Positions 10,043 to 19,910 are shown, counted from the first letter of the stretch. The stretch: DNA of 64,000 nucleotides from Catellatospora bangladeshensis (GCF_016862575.1 NZ_BONF01000011.1:1-64000), one strand, 5' to 3'. Numbers and translations are program-made. The notes: generated by a model not told the origin, from the sequence alone.

Positions 10043-13027
10043 TCACTCCGTAAGACTGTGTCCCGACACCGCCACGATGCTGTTGCGGGCCAGCACCGCC
10101 CCCCAGCGCGCCGAAGCGGTCGGCGCCGGCAGGCCCAGCTCGGCCATCGCCGCCGCGTACCGGTCGTACCCCCGGCGGGCCTCGCCGTACCGGCCCGCGT
10201 CCAGGTGCACGGTCACCAGGTCGCGGTGGGACTGCTCGTCGTAGGGGTCGTGGCTGAGAATCCGGAGCAGGTAGCGCACCGCGTCATCGCAGTCCCCCGC
10301 CCGGCGGCTCAGCTCGGCGAGGACCCGGGTCACGTGCAGGTACACCGCGCGGGCCTCCTCCCGCAGCGCGTGCAACCAGGTGTCGTAAGGGTCCCCGGCG
10401 AACACTTCGGCGTAGCCGGCCTCGGCGGCCCGGAGCAGTGGGGCGGCCTGGTCGGATGCCCCGCGGGCGTGCAGGCGCAGGCCGTGCCGGGCGTCGTCGA
10501 GGAAGGCCTCCACGTCGATCACCAGCCGGTCGAGGTTGAGTGCGAGGTTGGTGGCGTCGGCGGTGATGAAGTGGTCGGTGGCGGCCCGCCGGCCCGGGTC
10601 GAGCACGCCGCGGAGGATGGACAGCAGTGCGGCCAGCCGGTGGCCGACCTTGTCAGCCTCGTCCGGGGTGGGTTCCCAGAGCAGTTCGGTGAGCTCCTCC
10701 CGGGACGTCGGGCGGCCGCGGCGGGTGATCAGGATCCGGAGCAGGTCGCGGGCCTTGCGGGACTGCCAGCTCGCGGCCGGCACCGGCTCACCGTCGACCA
10801 GCACCCGGAACTGGCCCATCACCTGGATCTGCACGACCGGACCGTCCGCATCCGGCACCACCACGTGCAGTTCGGTGAGCCGGCCGGCGGCGAGGCGGGC
10901 CTGCGACTGCTCGTCGGCCGCCGCGCCGGGCAGCCGGCCGAGCGCGACCCGGACCAGGTCCGCGTAGACCTCGGCGCCGGCGTCACTGTGGATGGCCAGC
11001 GCCTCGCAGTACGCCTGGCGGGCCTCGCGGGGGTCGGTGCTGGCCGCGCCGCGCAGTTCCAGGGCCTCGGCGAGGCCGCCTGCGTCGCGGTGTGCCCGGG
11101 CGGCCGCGGCCGCGTTCTGGGCCCAGTCGACGGCGGTGGCGAGATCGCCGGCGGCGAGTGCCACCCAGCCGTGCGCGAGCTGCGCCGGACAGAGCAGCGG
11201 GCCGGTTGCGAGCTCCAGCGCCCGGGCGGCGTGTCCGGTCGCCCGGGCGGGGTCTTCGGCGGCGAGGGTGCGGGCCAGGCCGGCCAGGGCCGGGATCAGG
11301 CCCAGCCGGTTCTCGTCCTCGGCCGCGGTGCGGGCGGCCTCCTCGAAGGCGGCCAGCGCCTGGCTGGTCCGGCCCCGCAGCCGATACAGGATGCCGAGCC
11401 CAGACAGCGGGTAGGAGACCTTTCTGGAACCGATCTTCTGGTACGCGGCCACACAGCGCTCATACGTCGCGACCGCCTCGTCCAGCCTGCCGAGCTGGGA
11501 CAGCAGGCTGGCCTGGTTGCCGAGCCCGAGGGCCAGGATGGCGGTGTGCCCGATCCGGTCGGCGGCGGTCACGGCCGGGGTCAGCACCGCGAGCGCATCG
11601 GCGTACCGGGCCTCGCGTTCCAGCGCGACGGCCAGGTTCGTCCGGATCCGGATCGCCTGCACCACGTCACCGGCGGTCTCGGCCAGAGCGAGGGCCCGCT
11701 CGTAGTGGGTGTGCAGGGCGGCCTGGTCACCGTCGAGGTTGGCCACCAGAGCCAGCGCCACGTACGCCGCCGAACGGGCCCGGGGGTCCCCGGTCGCCTC
11801 AGCCGTCCCATGCGCGCGGTGCGCGGCCGCCCGGCTCGCGGCGGCGTCGCCGGCCAGCCAGTGTGCCGCCGCGGTCCAGGCCAGCAGTTGCGCCTCGTCG
11901 GCCGAATCGGCGCCGGTGAGCCGGCCGCGGCGGAGGACGGCCAGGGCGTCGCCAGAGGTGCCCGCGTAGTACAGTGCGGCGCCGTATCGCCACGCGAGCC
12001 CTGCCGGCAGCTCCTCGCAGCCGTCGTCGAGCGTCGCGTACGTGTCCACGGCGGCAGCGGTGTCACCGGTGATCGCCAGCGCCTCGCCGAGCAGCAGGGT
12101 GAGCCGTTCGTCGCGGTGGCCGGCGGGCAGGGACCGGATCGCGGCGGCGACGTCCACGGCCGCCCCGCCTGCGAGCAACGCACTGCCGGACCCGCTGAGC
12201 AGCGCCGCGCAGCTGTCGGGGTCCTCGGCGGCCAGATGCAGGCGCAGGGCTTCGGCGGACCGGCCGTGCCGGACATGCCAGTCGGCGGCCGCCCGGAGCA
12301 CCCGCGGCCGGGCCGGGTACTGGGCGCGGACCACCGCGGCCAGCAGCGGCACCAGCCGGTACCACTGATGGTCCGGTGCGGCCGGAACGACCAGGCCGAG
12401 CCGCGCCAGCCAGGCCAGGGTCCGCCCGGCGTCACGGTGGCCCAGCTCGCGGGCCATCGCGGGGGAGATCGCCTCGATCCGGGCGCAGTCCGTCACCAGG
12501 CGCCGGGCGACCGCCGACAAGGGAGCCAGCACCTCGGTGCCGACGTACTCCGCGATGGGGTTGCCCGGCATGGCCAGCTGATCGGGTCCGACGCGGCTGT
12601 CGGCCAGCGCCGCACCGGCCAGCAGCACCAGGGCCGGCCAGCCGGCCGTCAGCTGGTGCACGTGCGTGGCTTCCGGCTCGGCGATGCCGTGCCGCTGGTG
12701 GAGCAGCCGGATCGTGCGCTGCTTTGACAGGGCGAGCCTGCCCGGCCCGACCTCGACCGGAACGTCACCGGCCCACCGCAGGATCGCCGGCGTGGGCGGC
12801 TGGCGGGTCAGCAGCACCAGCCGGGCAGTCGGTGGCGGGCGCAGCGCGGGCAGCTCAGCCGCGAGGTGCAGATCATCGATCACGACAACCGGCGCCGTCG
12901 ATGACGGACCGTCCAATGTCGATGGACCCAGCCAGGTGTGCTCGGCATCGCCGAGCCAGGACCGGACCGCCGTCGTCTTGCCATAGCCGGCCGCCGCCAG
13001 CACCACGGTAAGTCGACCAGTCAGCAT
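10043..13027 (-). CDS. Large ATP-binding transcriptional regulator with C-terminal winged helix and BTAD domain (SARP/MalT-like)
   Basis: A 994-aa protein. Start taken at the ATG at 13027, preceded by GGGGGGCAAGTG; the open frame extends to 13264 but would overlap the divergent lectin promoter. Residues 11-19 AAAGYGKTT form a Walker A loop, VVVIDDLHLA a Walker B-like strand, so the front is a STAND-type ATPase as in MalT/LuxR-family large regulators. The middle (about 300-730) is Ala-rich helical TPR-like repeat. About 745-840 is an OmpR-like winged helix (IQVMGQFRVLVDGEPV, WQSRKARDLLRILITRRGR, LTELLWEPTPDEA) followed by a BTAD domain (VDVEAF-type pattern, LYLHVTRVLAEL, DPYDEQSHRDLV). Unlike typical SARPs, the DNA-binding part is at the C-terminus. 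It is divergent from the lectin gene with 104 nt between starts, so it may control that gene. Confidence 0.85.
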   Translation of the reverse strand: MLTGRLTVVLAAAGYGKTTAVRSWLGDAEHTWLGPSTLDGPSSTAPVVVIDDLHLAAELPALRPPPTARLVLLTRQPPTPAILRWAGDVPVEVGPGRLALSKQRTIRLLHQRHGIAEPEATHVHQLTAGWPALVLLAGAALADSRVGPDQLAMPGNPIAEYVGTEVLAPLSAVARRLVTDCARIEAISPAMARELGHRDAGRTLAWLARLGLVVPAAPDHQWYRLVPLLAAVVRAQYPARPRVLRAAADWHVRHGRSAEALRLHLAAEDPDSCAALLSGSGSALLAGGAAVDVAAAIRSLPAGHRDERLTLLLGEALAITGDTAAAVDTYATLDDGCEELPAGLAWRYGAALYYAGTSGDALAVLRRGRLTGADSADEAQLLAWTAAAHWLAGDAAASRAAAHRAHGTAEATGDPRARSAAYVALALVANLDGDQAALHTHYERALALAETAGDVVQAIRIRTNLAVALEREARYADALAVLTPAVTAADRIGHTAILALGLGNQASLLSQLGRLDEAVATYERCVAAYQKIGSRKVSYPLSGLGILYRLRGRTSQALAAFEEAARTAAEDENRLGLIPALAGLARTLAAEDPARATGHAARALELATGPLLCPAQLAHGWVALAAGDLATAVDWAQNAAAAARAHRDAGGLAEALELRGAASTDPREARQAYCEALAIHSDAGAEVYADLVRVALGRLPGAAADEQSQARLAAGRLTELHVVVPDADGPVVQIQVMGQFRVLVDGEPVPAASWQSRKARDLLRILITRRGRPTSREELTELLWEPTPDEADKVGHRLAALLSILRGVLDPGRRAATDHFITADATNLALNLDRLVIDVEAFLDDARHGLRLHARGASDQAAPLLRAAEAGYAEVFAGDPYDTWLHALREEARAVYLHVTRVLAELSRRAGDCDDAVRYLLRILSHDPYDEQSHRDLVTVHLDAGRYGEARRGYDRYAAAMAELGLPAPTASARWGAVLARNSIVAVSGHSLTE

Positions 13028-13131
13028 CACTTGCCCCCCGGTGGGCCGACCCTGAAAGAAGAGTGATCCCACCGTGACGGCTCGCCGGATGCTGAGGAAG
13101 GCAACAGTCGCCATCACGATACGGAGGGACA

Positions 13132-14235
13132 ATGAACACTCGAACGTCGGCGCTCGGCCGGCTCGCCGCCGGACTCGCCACCGCGGTGTGCGCGATCGGG
13201 TTCGCGGGTCCGGCCGATGCCGCGCCAGCCCCGGTCCACATCGGCCAGAAGATGACGCCCCCACAGACCATGGCCGACGCCGACCCCGTCACCTACGGCG
13301 CGCTCCGGGTCTTCTTCCGCAGCCCCACCGGCCGGCTGATGGAACGCTGGCTGGACGGCGACGGCTGGCACACCGCCGACCACGGCGGCGCAGACATCAT
13401 CGGCGAGCCGACCGCGGTGGTGACCCCGACCGGGCTGCGGGTCTACTCCCGGTACGAGAACGGCCAGATGCGGGAGGACAGCCTGGGCGCCAGCGGAAGC
13501 TGGACCGTCGGCACGCCGATTCCCGGCCTGGTGTTCGCCAGCGACTTCGCCGCGATCCACTACGGCACGCCGCGGGTGTTCGGCCGCACTTCCGCCGGGG
13601 CACTGGTGGAGGCCTGGATCGGCTCGGACAACGCCTGGCACTACGCCGGCCACGGCGGCGCGGCCATCATCGGCAACCCGTCGGCGGTGGTCGACGGCTG
13701 GGGCAAACTGCGGGTGTACAGCCGGTACACGAACAACCTGCTCCGCGAGGACGTGCTGCCGAGCACTGCGGGGCCGTGGAGCATCGGCTCGCCGGCCGCC
13801 GCATACTTCACCAGCGACGTGACCGCGATCGTTGCGCTCGGCTCGCTCCGGGTGTTCGGCCGCAGCACCACCGGCACGCTCAGGGAGCTGTGGCTGAGCA
13901 GTGTGGCCGGCCCCTGGTCCGCAGCCGAACACGCCGGCGGCTCGATGACCGGCAAGCCGGCCGCGGTGCTCGCGTCGGGCACGCTGCGCGTGTACTCCCG
14001 GTTCGCCGGCAACGCCCTCCGCGAGGACAGCCTGGCCTGCTCGGCCTGTGCCTGGGTGACGGGCAACCCGTACGGCGCGGTGTTCACCGGCGACCCAGCC
14101 GCCATCGTCTCGGTCGGCGCGCTGCGGGTGTACGGCCGCGGTACCACGGGCACGCTGTGGGAGCTGTGGCTGAGCGGCAACGGCACCGGGCCGGCCTGGA
14201 GCGCCAGCGACCACGGCATCCCCGTGGCCGCCTAG
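13132..14235 (+). CDS. Secreted beta-propeller lectin-like repeat protein
   Basis: 367 aa with an N-terminal signal peptide (MNTRTSALGRLAAGL... cleavage near GPADAAPA). The mature part is about six tandem repeats of 45-50 residues with alternating motifs: LRVFFRSPTGRLMERWL / W.TADHGGADIIGEPTAVV / LRVYSRYENGQMREDSL / GSWTVGTPI. Such paired blades are typical of PLL-type fucose-binding propellers and related tachylectin-like secreted proteins. Sugar specificity cannot be read from sequence. RBS GGAGGGACA precedes the ATG. It is divergent from the ATP-binding BTAD regulator. Confidence 0.75.
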   Translation: MNTRTSALGRLAAGLATAVCAIGFAGPADAAPAPVHIGQKMTPPQTMADADPVTYGALRVFFRSPTGRLMERWLDGDGWHTADHGGADIIGEPTAVVTPTGLRVYSRYENGQMREDSLGASGSWTVGTPIPGLVFASDFAAIHYGTPRVFGRTSAGALVEAWIGSDNAWHYAGHGGAAIIGNPSAVVDGWGKLRVYSRYTNNLLREDVLPSTAGPWSIGSPAAAYFTSDVTAIVALGSLRVFGRSTTGTLRELWLSSVAGPWSAAEHAGGSMTGKPAAVLASGTLRVYSRFAGNALREDSLACSACAWVTGNPYGAVFTGDPAAIVSVGALRVYGRGTTGTLWELWLSGNGTGPAWSASDHGIPVAA

Positions 14236-14248
14236 GCAGAGTCTGGGT

Positions 14249-14268
14249 CGGCGGGCCACACCCCGCCG
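14249..14268. terminator. GC-rich hairpin between convergent genes
   Basis: CGGCGGG (14249-14255) pairs with CCCGCCG (14262-14268) around a 6-nt loop, 14 nt after the lectin stop and upstream of the convergent lipoprotein gene end. Confidence 0.5.
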
Positions 14269-14418
14269 GCCCGGCCGTGACCGGTGGTTCAGGTGAGCAG
14301 CACCAGCCGACCCCGCACCCGACAGAAGATCAAACAAAGCAGGCCTGGCCACACAAAACACCGTCACCTCGACCCGATCCGCCGCGTCGCCGCCAGCCGA
14401 CGCCACCTCGGTTGAGCT

Positions 14419-15594
14419 CTACAAGTCCGACAGGACAAACGCTCCGTGTTGGGCCCGCAGCACCAGGAAGGTCGGGTTCACCTGCGTACCGTCCCGTTGG
14501 AATTCGGATGGTCCGGACAGGAGCCGGATGTCGCCCGGCTTGGTGTCGGCGATCGCCTTCCGGACGGCCTCCCGGTCCAGGGTGCCGGCGCGGCCGATCG
14601 CGTTGATCGCGAGCCGGGCGGCGTCGTACGCCTGCATGGTGAACGGTCCCGGCTCCCTGCCGTAGGCTGCGCGATACCTCGCGGCCCACGTCGCCGCCTG
14701 CGGCATGAACTTGGCCACGGGCAGCGAAAGACCGAGGAGCCCCTCCGCCTCGGCCGGGGTGATCTGCTCGAGCAGGGCCGGGTCCGTTCCCGCGTCGGCG
14801 AGCATGATCTTGCCGGTGTAGTGGGCGGCGCGCAGGTCCCGGATCAACGCGGCGGCCTCGGAGTAGTAGCCGGTGTAGAAGACCATGTCCGCCCGCTGCT
14901 GGAGCACGGTCGCGACGACCCTGGGATAGCTCGTCGCGCCCTGGCTGACCCGCTGCCGCCCGGTGAGCGTCGTCCCGTTGTCCATCTCCTTGACGAACGC
15001 GGTCGTCTCCGACGCCAGGGTGTCGGAGAAGCTCGTGCCGTCATCCACGACGGCCACGCGCCGGACACCGAGTCTGCCCATCGCCTCGACGGCCTGTTTC
15101 GCCTCCAGCCTCGTGGTTCCGGCAAGCAGGAAGACACTGTCGTACCCCGGCGCGAGCAGATCCGTGGAATTGGCACCCGGGATGATCATCGGTATCCCCG
15201 CCGCCCGGAAGATCTTGAGACTCGGTACGGCCGCCACGCTGCACCCACCGCCCACCGAGACCGTGATGTCCTCGCTGACGAGCTGGTTGGCGCCGACCAC
15301 CGCCGCACCCGGGTCGCAGGCATCATCGCTGAAGACGATCTCCACCCGGCGTCCCAGCACTCCGCCCGCCTCGTTGGCCTCCTTGATCGCCATGTTGTAC
15401 GCGTCGGCCATCGGCTGGCCGGTCGGGGCGAAGTACCCGCTCAGCGGAAGCAGGGCGCCGAGCCGAACGGGTGGTGTTTCCGCTGCTTTGTCGGATTTGC
15501 CACAGCCCGCGAGGGCGCCTGTCGCCACGGCAAGCACGGCACCCGCGGCCAGCAAGCGCCGGCCCGCGCGACCGAGCACCCCCGGAAGTATCAT
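14419..15594 (-). CDS. Periplasmic-type substrate-binding lipoprotein, branched-chain amino acid ABC transporter family (LivK-like)
   Basis: 391 aa. N-terminal lipoprotein signal peptide with lipobox LAGC (about residues 28-31), followed by the type I periplasmic-binding fold: VRLGALLPLSGYFAPTG, IKEANEAGGVLGRRVEIVF (canonical for Leu/Ile/Val and amide binding proteins), VSVGGGCSVAAVPSLKIF, VRRVAVVDDGTSFSD and PFTMQAYDAARLAINAIG. Family length is normal. It would deliver an amino acid or small polar ligand to an ABC importer, but no permease or ATPase gene is next to it, so it is an orphan or works with a transporter elsewhere. Confidence 0.88.
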   Translation of the reverse strand: MILPGVLGRAGRRLLAAGAVLAVATGALAGCGKSDKAAETPPVRLGALLPLSGYFAPTGQPMADAYNMAIKEANEAGGVLGRRVEIVFSDDACDPGAAVVGANQLVSEDITVSVGGGCSVAAVPSLKIFRAAGIPMIIPGANSTDLLAPGYDSVFLLAGTTRLEAKQAVEAMGRLGVRRVAVVDDGTSFSDTLASETTAFVKEMDNGTTLTGRQRVSQGATSYPRVVATVLQQRADMVFYTGYYSEAAALIRDLRAAHYTGKIMLADAGTDPALLEQITPAEAEGLLGLSLPVAKFMPQAATWAARYRAAYGREPGPFTMQAYDAARLAINAIGRAGTLDREAVRKAIADTKPGDIRLLSGPSEFQRDGTQVNPTFLVLRAQHGAFVLSDL

Positions 15595-15964
15595 GGCCGC
15601 AATTATTATGATTAATCCTCAAATCAGCCACCTCCCCGGCCTCGATCGCCACGCCGGAGCATTCCCACGTGGCAGCATCGACGAAGGCGCTGATGCGACA
15701 TCCCGACTGGTCGACCGCCCCTTCTGGCCGCCGGTCGCGGCGCCCCTGCTCCCGCAGCGCTGATCGGCGGCCTCGTCACCGGCCCACCTGGGAGCTCGAC
15801 GCGAAGCGGACGCGGCAGGGCCGACAGGACCTGTTATTGCGTCTCCGGTTCGGCCCTGGCACCGCCGCACCGGACAAAACCGGCATAAAATTCTGAGGTG
15901 CGACAGGCGTAAGGGGATTTCAGCGCAGGAACAGTTCCAGCGACGGTCGGCATGGAGGAACCTG

Positions 15965-17458
15965 ATGTCGCAGCTGACCCTGGTGCTCTACCTAGCCACC
16001 ATGCTCGCAGCGCTAGTAGGGTTCTTCGTCGCTGCACCCGACGGCCTGGTGGCCGTGCTGTGGCAGATAGCCGTCGGCTACTCGGCGACCACGGCCATCC
16101 TGGTCGGCGCCCGGCGCAACACCGGCGACCGGGCAGCCTGGTACTGCTTCGCGGTGGGGATCTTCGCCAACAGCACCGGACTCCTCGTCGAGGCCGTCGA
16201 CGCCACTCTGGTCCATCCGACGGGCCTGCCCTCGGTGCCGTCGCTGGCGGACGCATTCTACCTCACCCTCTACCCCGCCTTCGCACTCGGGCTCGCCCTG
16301 TTGATCCGTAAGCGTGAGGCCCGGCGGGACTGGGGAGCACTGGTCGACGCGACCATGGTCGTCGCGGGACTCAGCCTGCCCGCATGGATATTCGTCATCG
16401 CGCCGAGCGCCGGGGACCCCACCTTGAGCATTCCCGGACACCTGGTGAGCATCGCCTATCCCGTCGGCGACCTCATGCTCGCCGCGATGCTGATCAGGCT
16501 GCACCTAGGCGCCCGCCGACCGCGTCCTCGCGCTCTGTGGCTGATGAGCGGATCACTGGCGGCCTTTCTGTGTGCCGACATCGCCTGGGCCGTCCTCCAC
16601 GTGCTCGGGCAGTCACCCGACGACACCACCCGCCGCCTCATCCAGGTGACCTCCATGCTCGCGTACACCCTGATCGGTGCCGCCGCGCTGCACCCGTCAG
16701 CCCGCCAGATCGGCGAACACGACCGGCCCCCGGCCGCCCACCTGAAGATCGCCACGATCTGCCTGTTCACCGGCGCGGCACTGATCGCTCCCGCCCTGTT
16801 GATCTTCCAGGTCGCCCAGGGTCGGGTGACCAACGGCCTCGCCATCGCCGTCGGCTGCATCGCCATGGTCCTGCTGGTGGCGACACGGATGTCGCAGCTG
16901 ATACGGCGGCTGGAACAGCAGGCGACGACGATCCGGGAGATGTCGCACACCGACGAACTGACCGGCCTGCCCAACCGCCGAGCCTGGACCATCGAGCTGC
17001 CCCGGGCCATCGAACGGGCCCGCCGCGACAGCGTCCCTCTGTCGGTGGCCATGCTCGACATGGACCACTTCAAGCTCTTCAACGACACCCACGGACACCC
17101 CGCCGGGGACAGGCTGCTCACCGCCTCCAGCGCTGCATGGCAGCGGCGGCTGCGCGAGGTGGACTACCTCGCCCGGTACGGCGGCGAGGAGTTCCTCGTC
17201 CTGCTACCCGACGCCGACGGTGCCCGAGCAGGGCAGGTGGTCGACCGGCTGCGCGACACCACACCCCTCGGCCAGACCTTCTCCGCCGGCATAGCGACCT
17301 GGAACGGCCGTGAAACCTCGGATGAGCTGGTCGCCCGAGCGGACAGCGCCCTGTACGCCGCCAAGCAGGCAGGCCGCAACCAGACCGTACTGGCCCTGTC
17401 GCCCAGGACCGACCCGACCGGCCAGTATCCCGCGACAGCGAGCAACCCATCACGGTGA
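15965..17458 (+). CDS. Membrane-bound diguanylate cyclase (GGDEF domain)
   Basis: 497 aa, ATG preceded by GGAGGAACCTG. Residues 1-310 contain about nine hydrophobic segments (for example LVLYLATMLAALVGFFVAA, IAVGCIAMVLLVATRM), a multi-pass sensory region without a named domain. After a short coiled linker (LIRRLEQQATTIREMSHTDELTGLPNRRAW) comes a complete GGDEF domain with RYGGEEFLVLLP near residue 405. The inhibitory RxxD site (REVD, five residues before GGEEF) is present, so the enzyme should make c-di-GMP and be product-inhibited. The EAL protein at 27 kb is a potential antagonist. Confidence 0.92.
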   Translation: MSQLTLVLYLATMLAALVGFFVAAPDGLVAVLWQIAVGYSATTAILVGARRNTGDRAAWYCFAVGIFANSTGLLVEAVDATLVHPTGLPSVPSLADAFYLTLYPAFALGLALLIRKREARRDWGALVDATMVVAGLSLPAWIFVIAPSAGDPTLSIPGHLVSIAYPVGDLMLAAMLIRLHLGARRPRPRALWLMSGSLAAFLCADIAWAVLHVLGQSPDDTTRRLIQVTSMLAYTLIGAAALHPSARQIGEHDRPPAAHLKIATICLFTGAALIAPALLIFQVAQGRVTNGLAIAVGCIAMVLLVATRMSQLIRRLEQQATTIREMSHTDELTGLPNRRAWTIELPRAIERARRDSVPLSVAMLDMDHFKLFNDTHGHPAGDRLLTASSAAWQRRLREVDYLARYGGEEFLVLLPDADGARAGQVVDRLRDTTPLGQTFSAGIATWNGRETSDELVARADSALYAAKQAGRNQTVLALSPRTDPTGQYPATASNPSR

Positions 17459-17807
17459 TCGGATTGCATCTCGCCCGTAATCGGTCTCGTGTCCCTCAGT
17501 ACATGATCCTGATGGCGGGTGACCTGCTACTTACATGATCACGATGGCCGAGCGGGGACGGCCATCGCGGGTCGCCGCCCGGCTGAACGACGGCGCGAGG
17601 TCACAGATCCCGAGCCCCGCCATGATCGCCGGCTTCGTCAGCCCTGTCTGCAGCCGGGAGCGGCTCCATGTCGACCACGTGCCGCAGGCCCCCGGCACGG
17701 TGCGTACCTCGGCTTCCCGCTCGGGGCGACCGCGGCCGGCGGCCAGCCGCGAGTCGCACTGACCTGCCGCGCGCCCTCGGGACGTGCGGCAGTCAGCAGT
17801 TTGCGGG
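17459..17807. other. Intergenic region holding a short dispersed repeat
   Basis: About 350 bases between convergent genes. Apart from the 49-nt repeat at 17500-17548 no gene or clear hairpin is visible. Confidence 0.4.
17500..17548 (+). repeat. Dispersed 49-nt repeat, copy 1
   Basis: Sequence pattern ATGATC..GATGGC.GGTGA.CTGCT.CTT.C.TGATCAC. It matches about 38 of 49 positions at 22819-22867 in the same orientation. Both copies lie in intergenic DNA. The internal TGATC units recur at both ends of the repeat. Confidence 0.5.
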
Positions 17808-18875
17808 TTAGGCGATGTAGGCGACGTTGAGCAGCACGGCCGGGTTCGCCACGCCGGTGTTTCCGTCGAAGCAGTTGACGAGCAGATGCTCGTCGCCAGC
17901 GCTCTGCCACCAGGACTGGATCGTGCAGTACGCCGGTGGAGTGCCCATGATGCCGGCCACCGCGTGTCCCGTGAGGTGCCCGGCGCCGGGGAACACGATC
18001 TCGTACACGCCGGGAATGATCATCGTCGCGGTCGGGGCGCCGCCGTAGCTGTTGGTCCAGCCGCGCATCACCGGCACGACACCGGACAGGTCGACGGTGG
18101 CGGTGGTCCGGGCGCCGGAGCCGCCGAGCATCGCGGCCTGCCGGGCGTAGGTGAGCACGAACCGGGTGTCGACCGCCGCGCCGGTGTCGTCGAAGCAGCG
18201 CACCTCGATCACCGACGGGTCGACGACCAGTGCGGGATCGAGCGCCTGGCAGTGCCGGGCAGCCGCACCATACGGTGTGACGTGCAGGTAGCCGGCCGCC
18301 CACGGCCCCGGGCTGTCGGTCTGGAAGGCGCCCAGTTCCACCTGGTAGCGGCCGACGGCGCTGCGGAAGACGGTGATCGGCAGCCCCGCCGAGTCGTACG
18401 AGTACGCAGGCGCCGGGGTGTGCCCGATCGCCGGTGGCACCGCGTTGTCGTTCCACAGGTATCCGACGTGAACGCCGACCGGCTTGCGGTTGGTGAAGTT
18501 GACGACGAATCTGCTGTCGATCAGCACCCCGGCGTTGTTGTAGCAGCGGACGTTGATGTCCAGGTCAACCGCCGCCGGCGACCAGGACGCGACCACGCAC
18601 AGGCTGTTGCTGCCGTGCGCGGTGACGTGGGCGGTCCCGCCAGGCGCCGCCATTCCGTAGAACCGCACCCGGTACGTGCCGACGACCGGTCGGCTGACCT
18701 GGATCGCTCCGCCGGTGGAGTTGTACTCGTTGCCGGTCGCAACGACATAGAGGGGGTTGCCGGGCTGGTCGGCGTAGGCGAAGCCGGCCACCTGCGGCGG
18801 TGGCACGGCATGGGCGGCGGTGGCGGGAGCGGCGGCCAGCAGCAGAGCTGCGGCGAGCGTGGCTATGGGTCTCAT
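17808..18875 (-). CDS. Secreted protein of three Cys-containing repeats, function unknown
   Basis: 355 aa from the ATG at 18875, which gives a clean signal peptide (MRPIATLAAALLLAAAPATAAHA); the open frame reaches 19013 but the extra N-terminus is not protein-like. The mature part has three related modules of about 100 residues. Each contains a beta-rich stretch ending in a motif such as LDINVRCYNNAGVLIDSRFVV, IEVRCFDDTGAAVDTRFVL or LLVNCFDGNTGVANPAVLL, plus a second Cys about 25 residues earlier (SLCVVASW, HCQALDP, YCTIQSW) that probably forms a disulfide. I do not recognise a named family. The promoter lies in the gap before the HEAT-like gene. Confidence 0.7.
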   Translation of the reverse strand: MRPIATLAAALLLAAAPATAAHAVPPPQVAGFAYADQPGNPLYVVATGNEYNSTGGAIQVSRPVVGTYRVRFYGMAAPGGTAHVTAHGSNSLCVVASWSPAAVDLDINVRCYNNAGVLIDSRFVVNFTNRKPVGVHVGYLWNDNAVPPAIGHTPAPAYSYDSAGLPITVFRSAVGRYQVELGAFQTDSPGPWAAGYLHVTPYGAAARHCQALDPALVVDPSVIEVRCFDDTGAAVDTRFVLTYARQAAMLGGSGARTTATVDLSGVVPVMRGWTNSYGGAPTATMIIPGVYEIVFPGAGHLTGHAVAGIMGTPPAYCTIQSWWQSAGDEHLLVNCFDGNTGVANPAVLLNVAYIA

Positions 18876-19298
18876 GCCGGTATGAGTCGGCAGGGCCCGG
18901 CAGGACAACACCTTTTCAACGTCGGTGTTCATCGGTGTGCGGCAGAGCAGCCGGAGCGCTCCGAACGGCCACGATCGTCGAGATCGTCCCCCGCCACCGC
19001 TGACCCACGGCACAACGACGGCGGAGAGGTGGATCTGCCTGACCGGCGCACGTCCGCACGCGTTCGACTTCAGCCCCGCGGCCGCGCTTCGGGGCGAGCT
19101 GCCTTACTACACAGTCCGCGAAGCCGATCAAGCCCCATGCCACCGAGTCCCATCGACACCGCGAAGGACGTGACGGCGCCGCCTACGTAGGACAGGATTG
19201 GAGTCGGCTACGCCAGTGTGCGACCTCCCCACCATGCACGAGAACCTGGCCACCGCCAGCAGGCCCGCGGTCGGCAAGATCAATGGCATCATGAGCCG

Positions 19299-19898
19299 AT
19301 GGACGATGGTCTCGATGCCGTGATCGCCAAGGTTCTCGACTGGGAACCCGGGGCCGACGAAGCCCTGATCGCTGCCGGGCCCACCGGGGCGAAACGCGTA
19401 TTCGACCTCTACTACGGCAGGGCCAGGGCGAACCTGGTCACTAAAGCCACCGGCCGGGAGCTGGGCGACGGCTGGTCGGCCGCCCTGCACATCGCCGCCT
19501 CGGTCGCGCCCGAGGAGTTCCTCGCCCACCTGCCGAGCCGCGTCGGCACCACGGAAATCGTGATCCTGGGCCACATCGACGACCCGCGCGCTACGCACAT
19601 CCTCTGCGAGCAGGCTCGGCACCCGGACTACCTGCACCGCGTCAACGCCGTCAGGGCACTGGCCAAGCACACCGGCCAGGCGAGCCAGGAGGCGGTCGAG
19701 CAGGCCCTCGCCGATGAGGATCTCGTGGTGCGCAGTGCGGCGATCCGCTGTGTCGCCGACGCGGATCCCAGCCGAGGCACGACCTTGTACGAGGCATTCC
19801 TGGCCGAGCCGCGCCTCACCCCACTCCTACGGCAGGAGGCGCGGTGGGCGTTGTCCTATCTGCGTGAAGGCAGTCCTATTCCGCTTCATCCGTGGTGA
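19299..19898 (+). CDS. HEAT-repeat-like protein
   Basis: 199 aa, starting MDDGLDAVIAKVLDWEPGAD. The C-terminal half repeats helical pairs typical of HEAT/PBS-lyase repeats: DYLHRVNAVRALAKHTGQAS, EDLVVRSAAIRCVADADPS and LRQEARWALSYLREG. No catalytic motif is seen; such proteins are usually binding scaffolds. The ATG at 19299 is chosen because conserved-looking sequence begins there; the RBS is weak. It ends 12 nt from the convergent hydrolase gene. Confidence 0.65.
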   Translation: MDDGLDAVIAKVLDWEPGADEALIAAGPTGAKRVFDLYYGRARANLVTKATGRELGDGWSAALHIAASVAPEEFLAHLPSRVGTTEIVILGHIDDPRATHILCEQARHPDYLHRVNAVRALAKHTGQASQEAVEQALADEDLVVRSAAIRCVADADPSRGTTLYEAFLAEPRLTPLLRQEARWALSYLREGSPIPLHPW

Positions 19899-19910
19899 GG
19901 CCGGACGGGT

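Noticed and set aside
9989-12727. A 912-codon open frame on the plus strand
   Set aside because: It is the antisense of the ATP-binding BTAD regulator; its translation is Gly/Arg/Pro/Gln-rich and has no domain. The minus-strand product has Walker A, TPR, winged helix and BTAD signatures.
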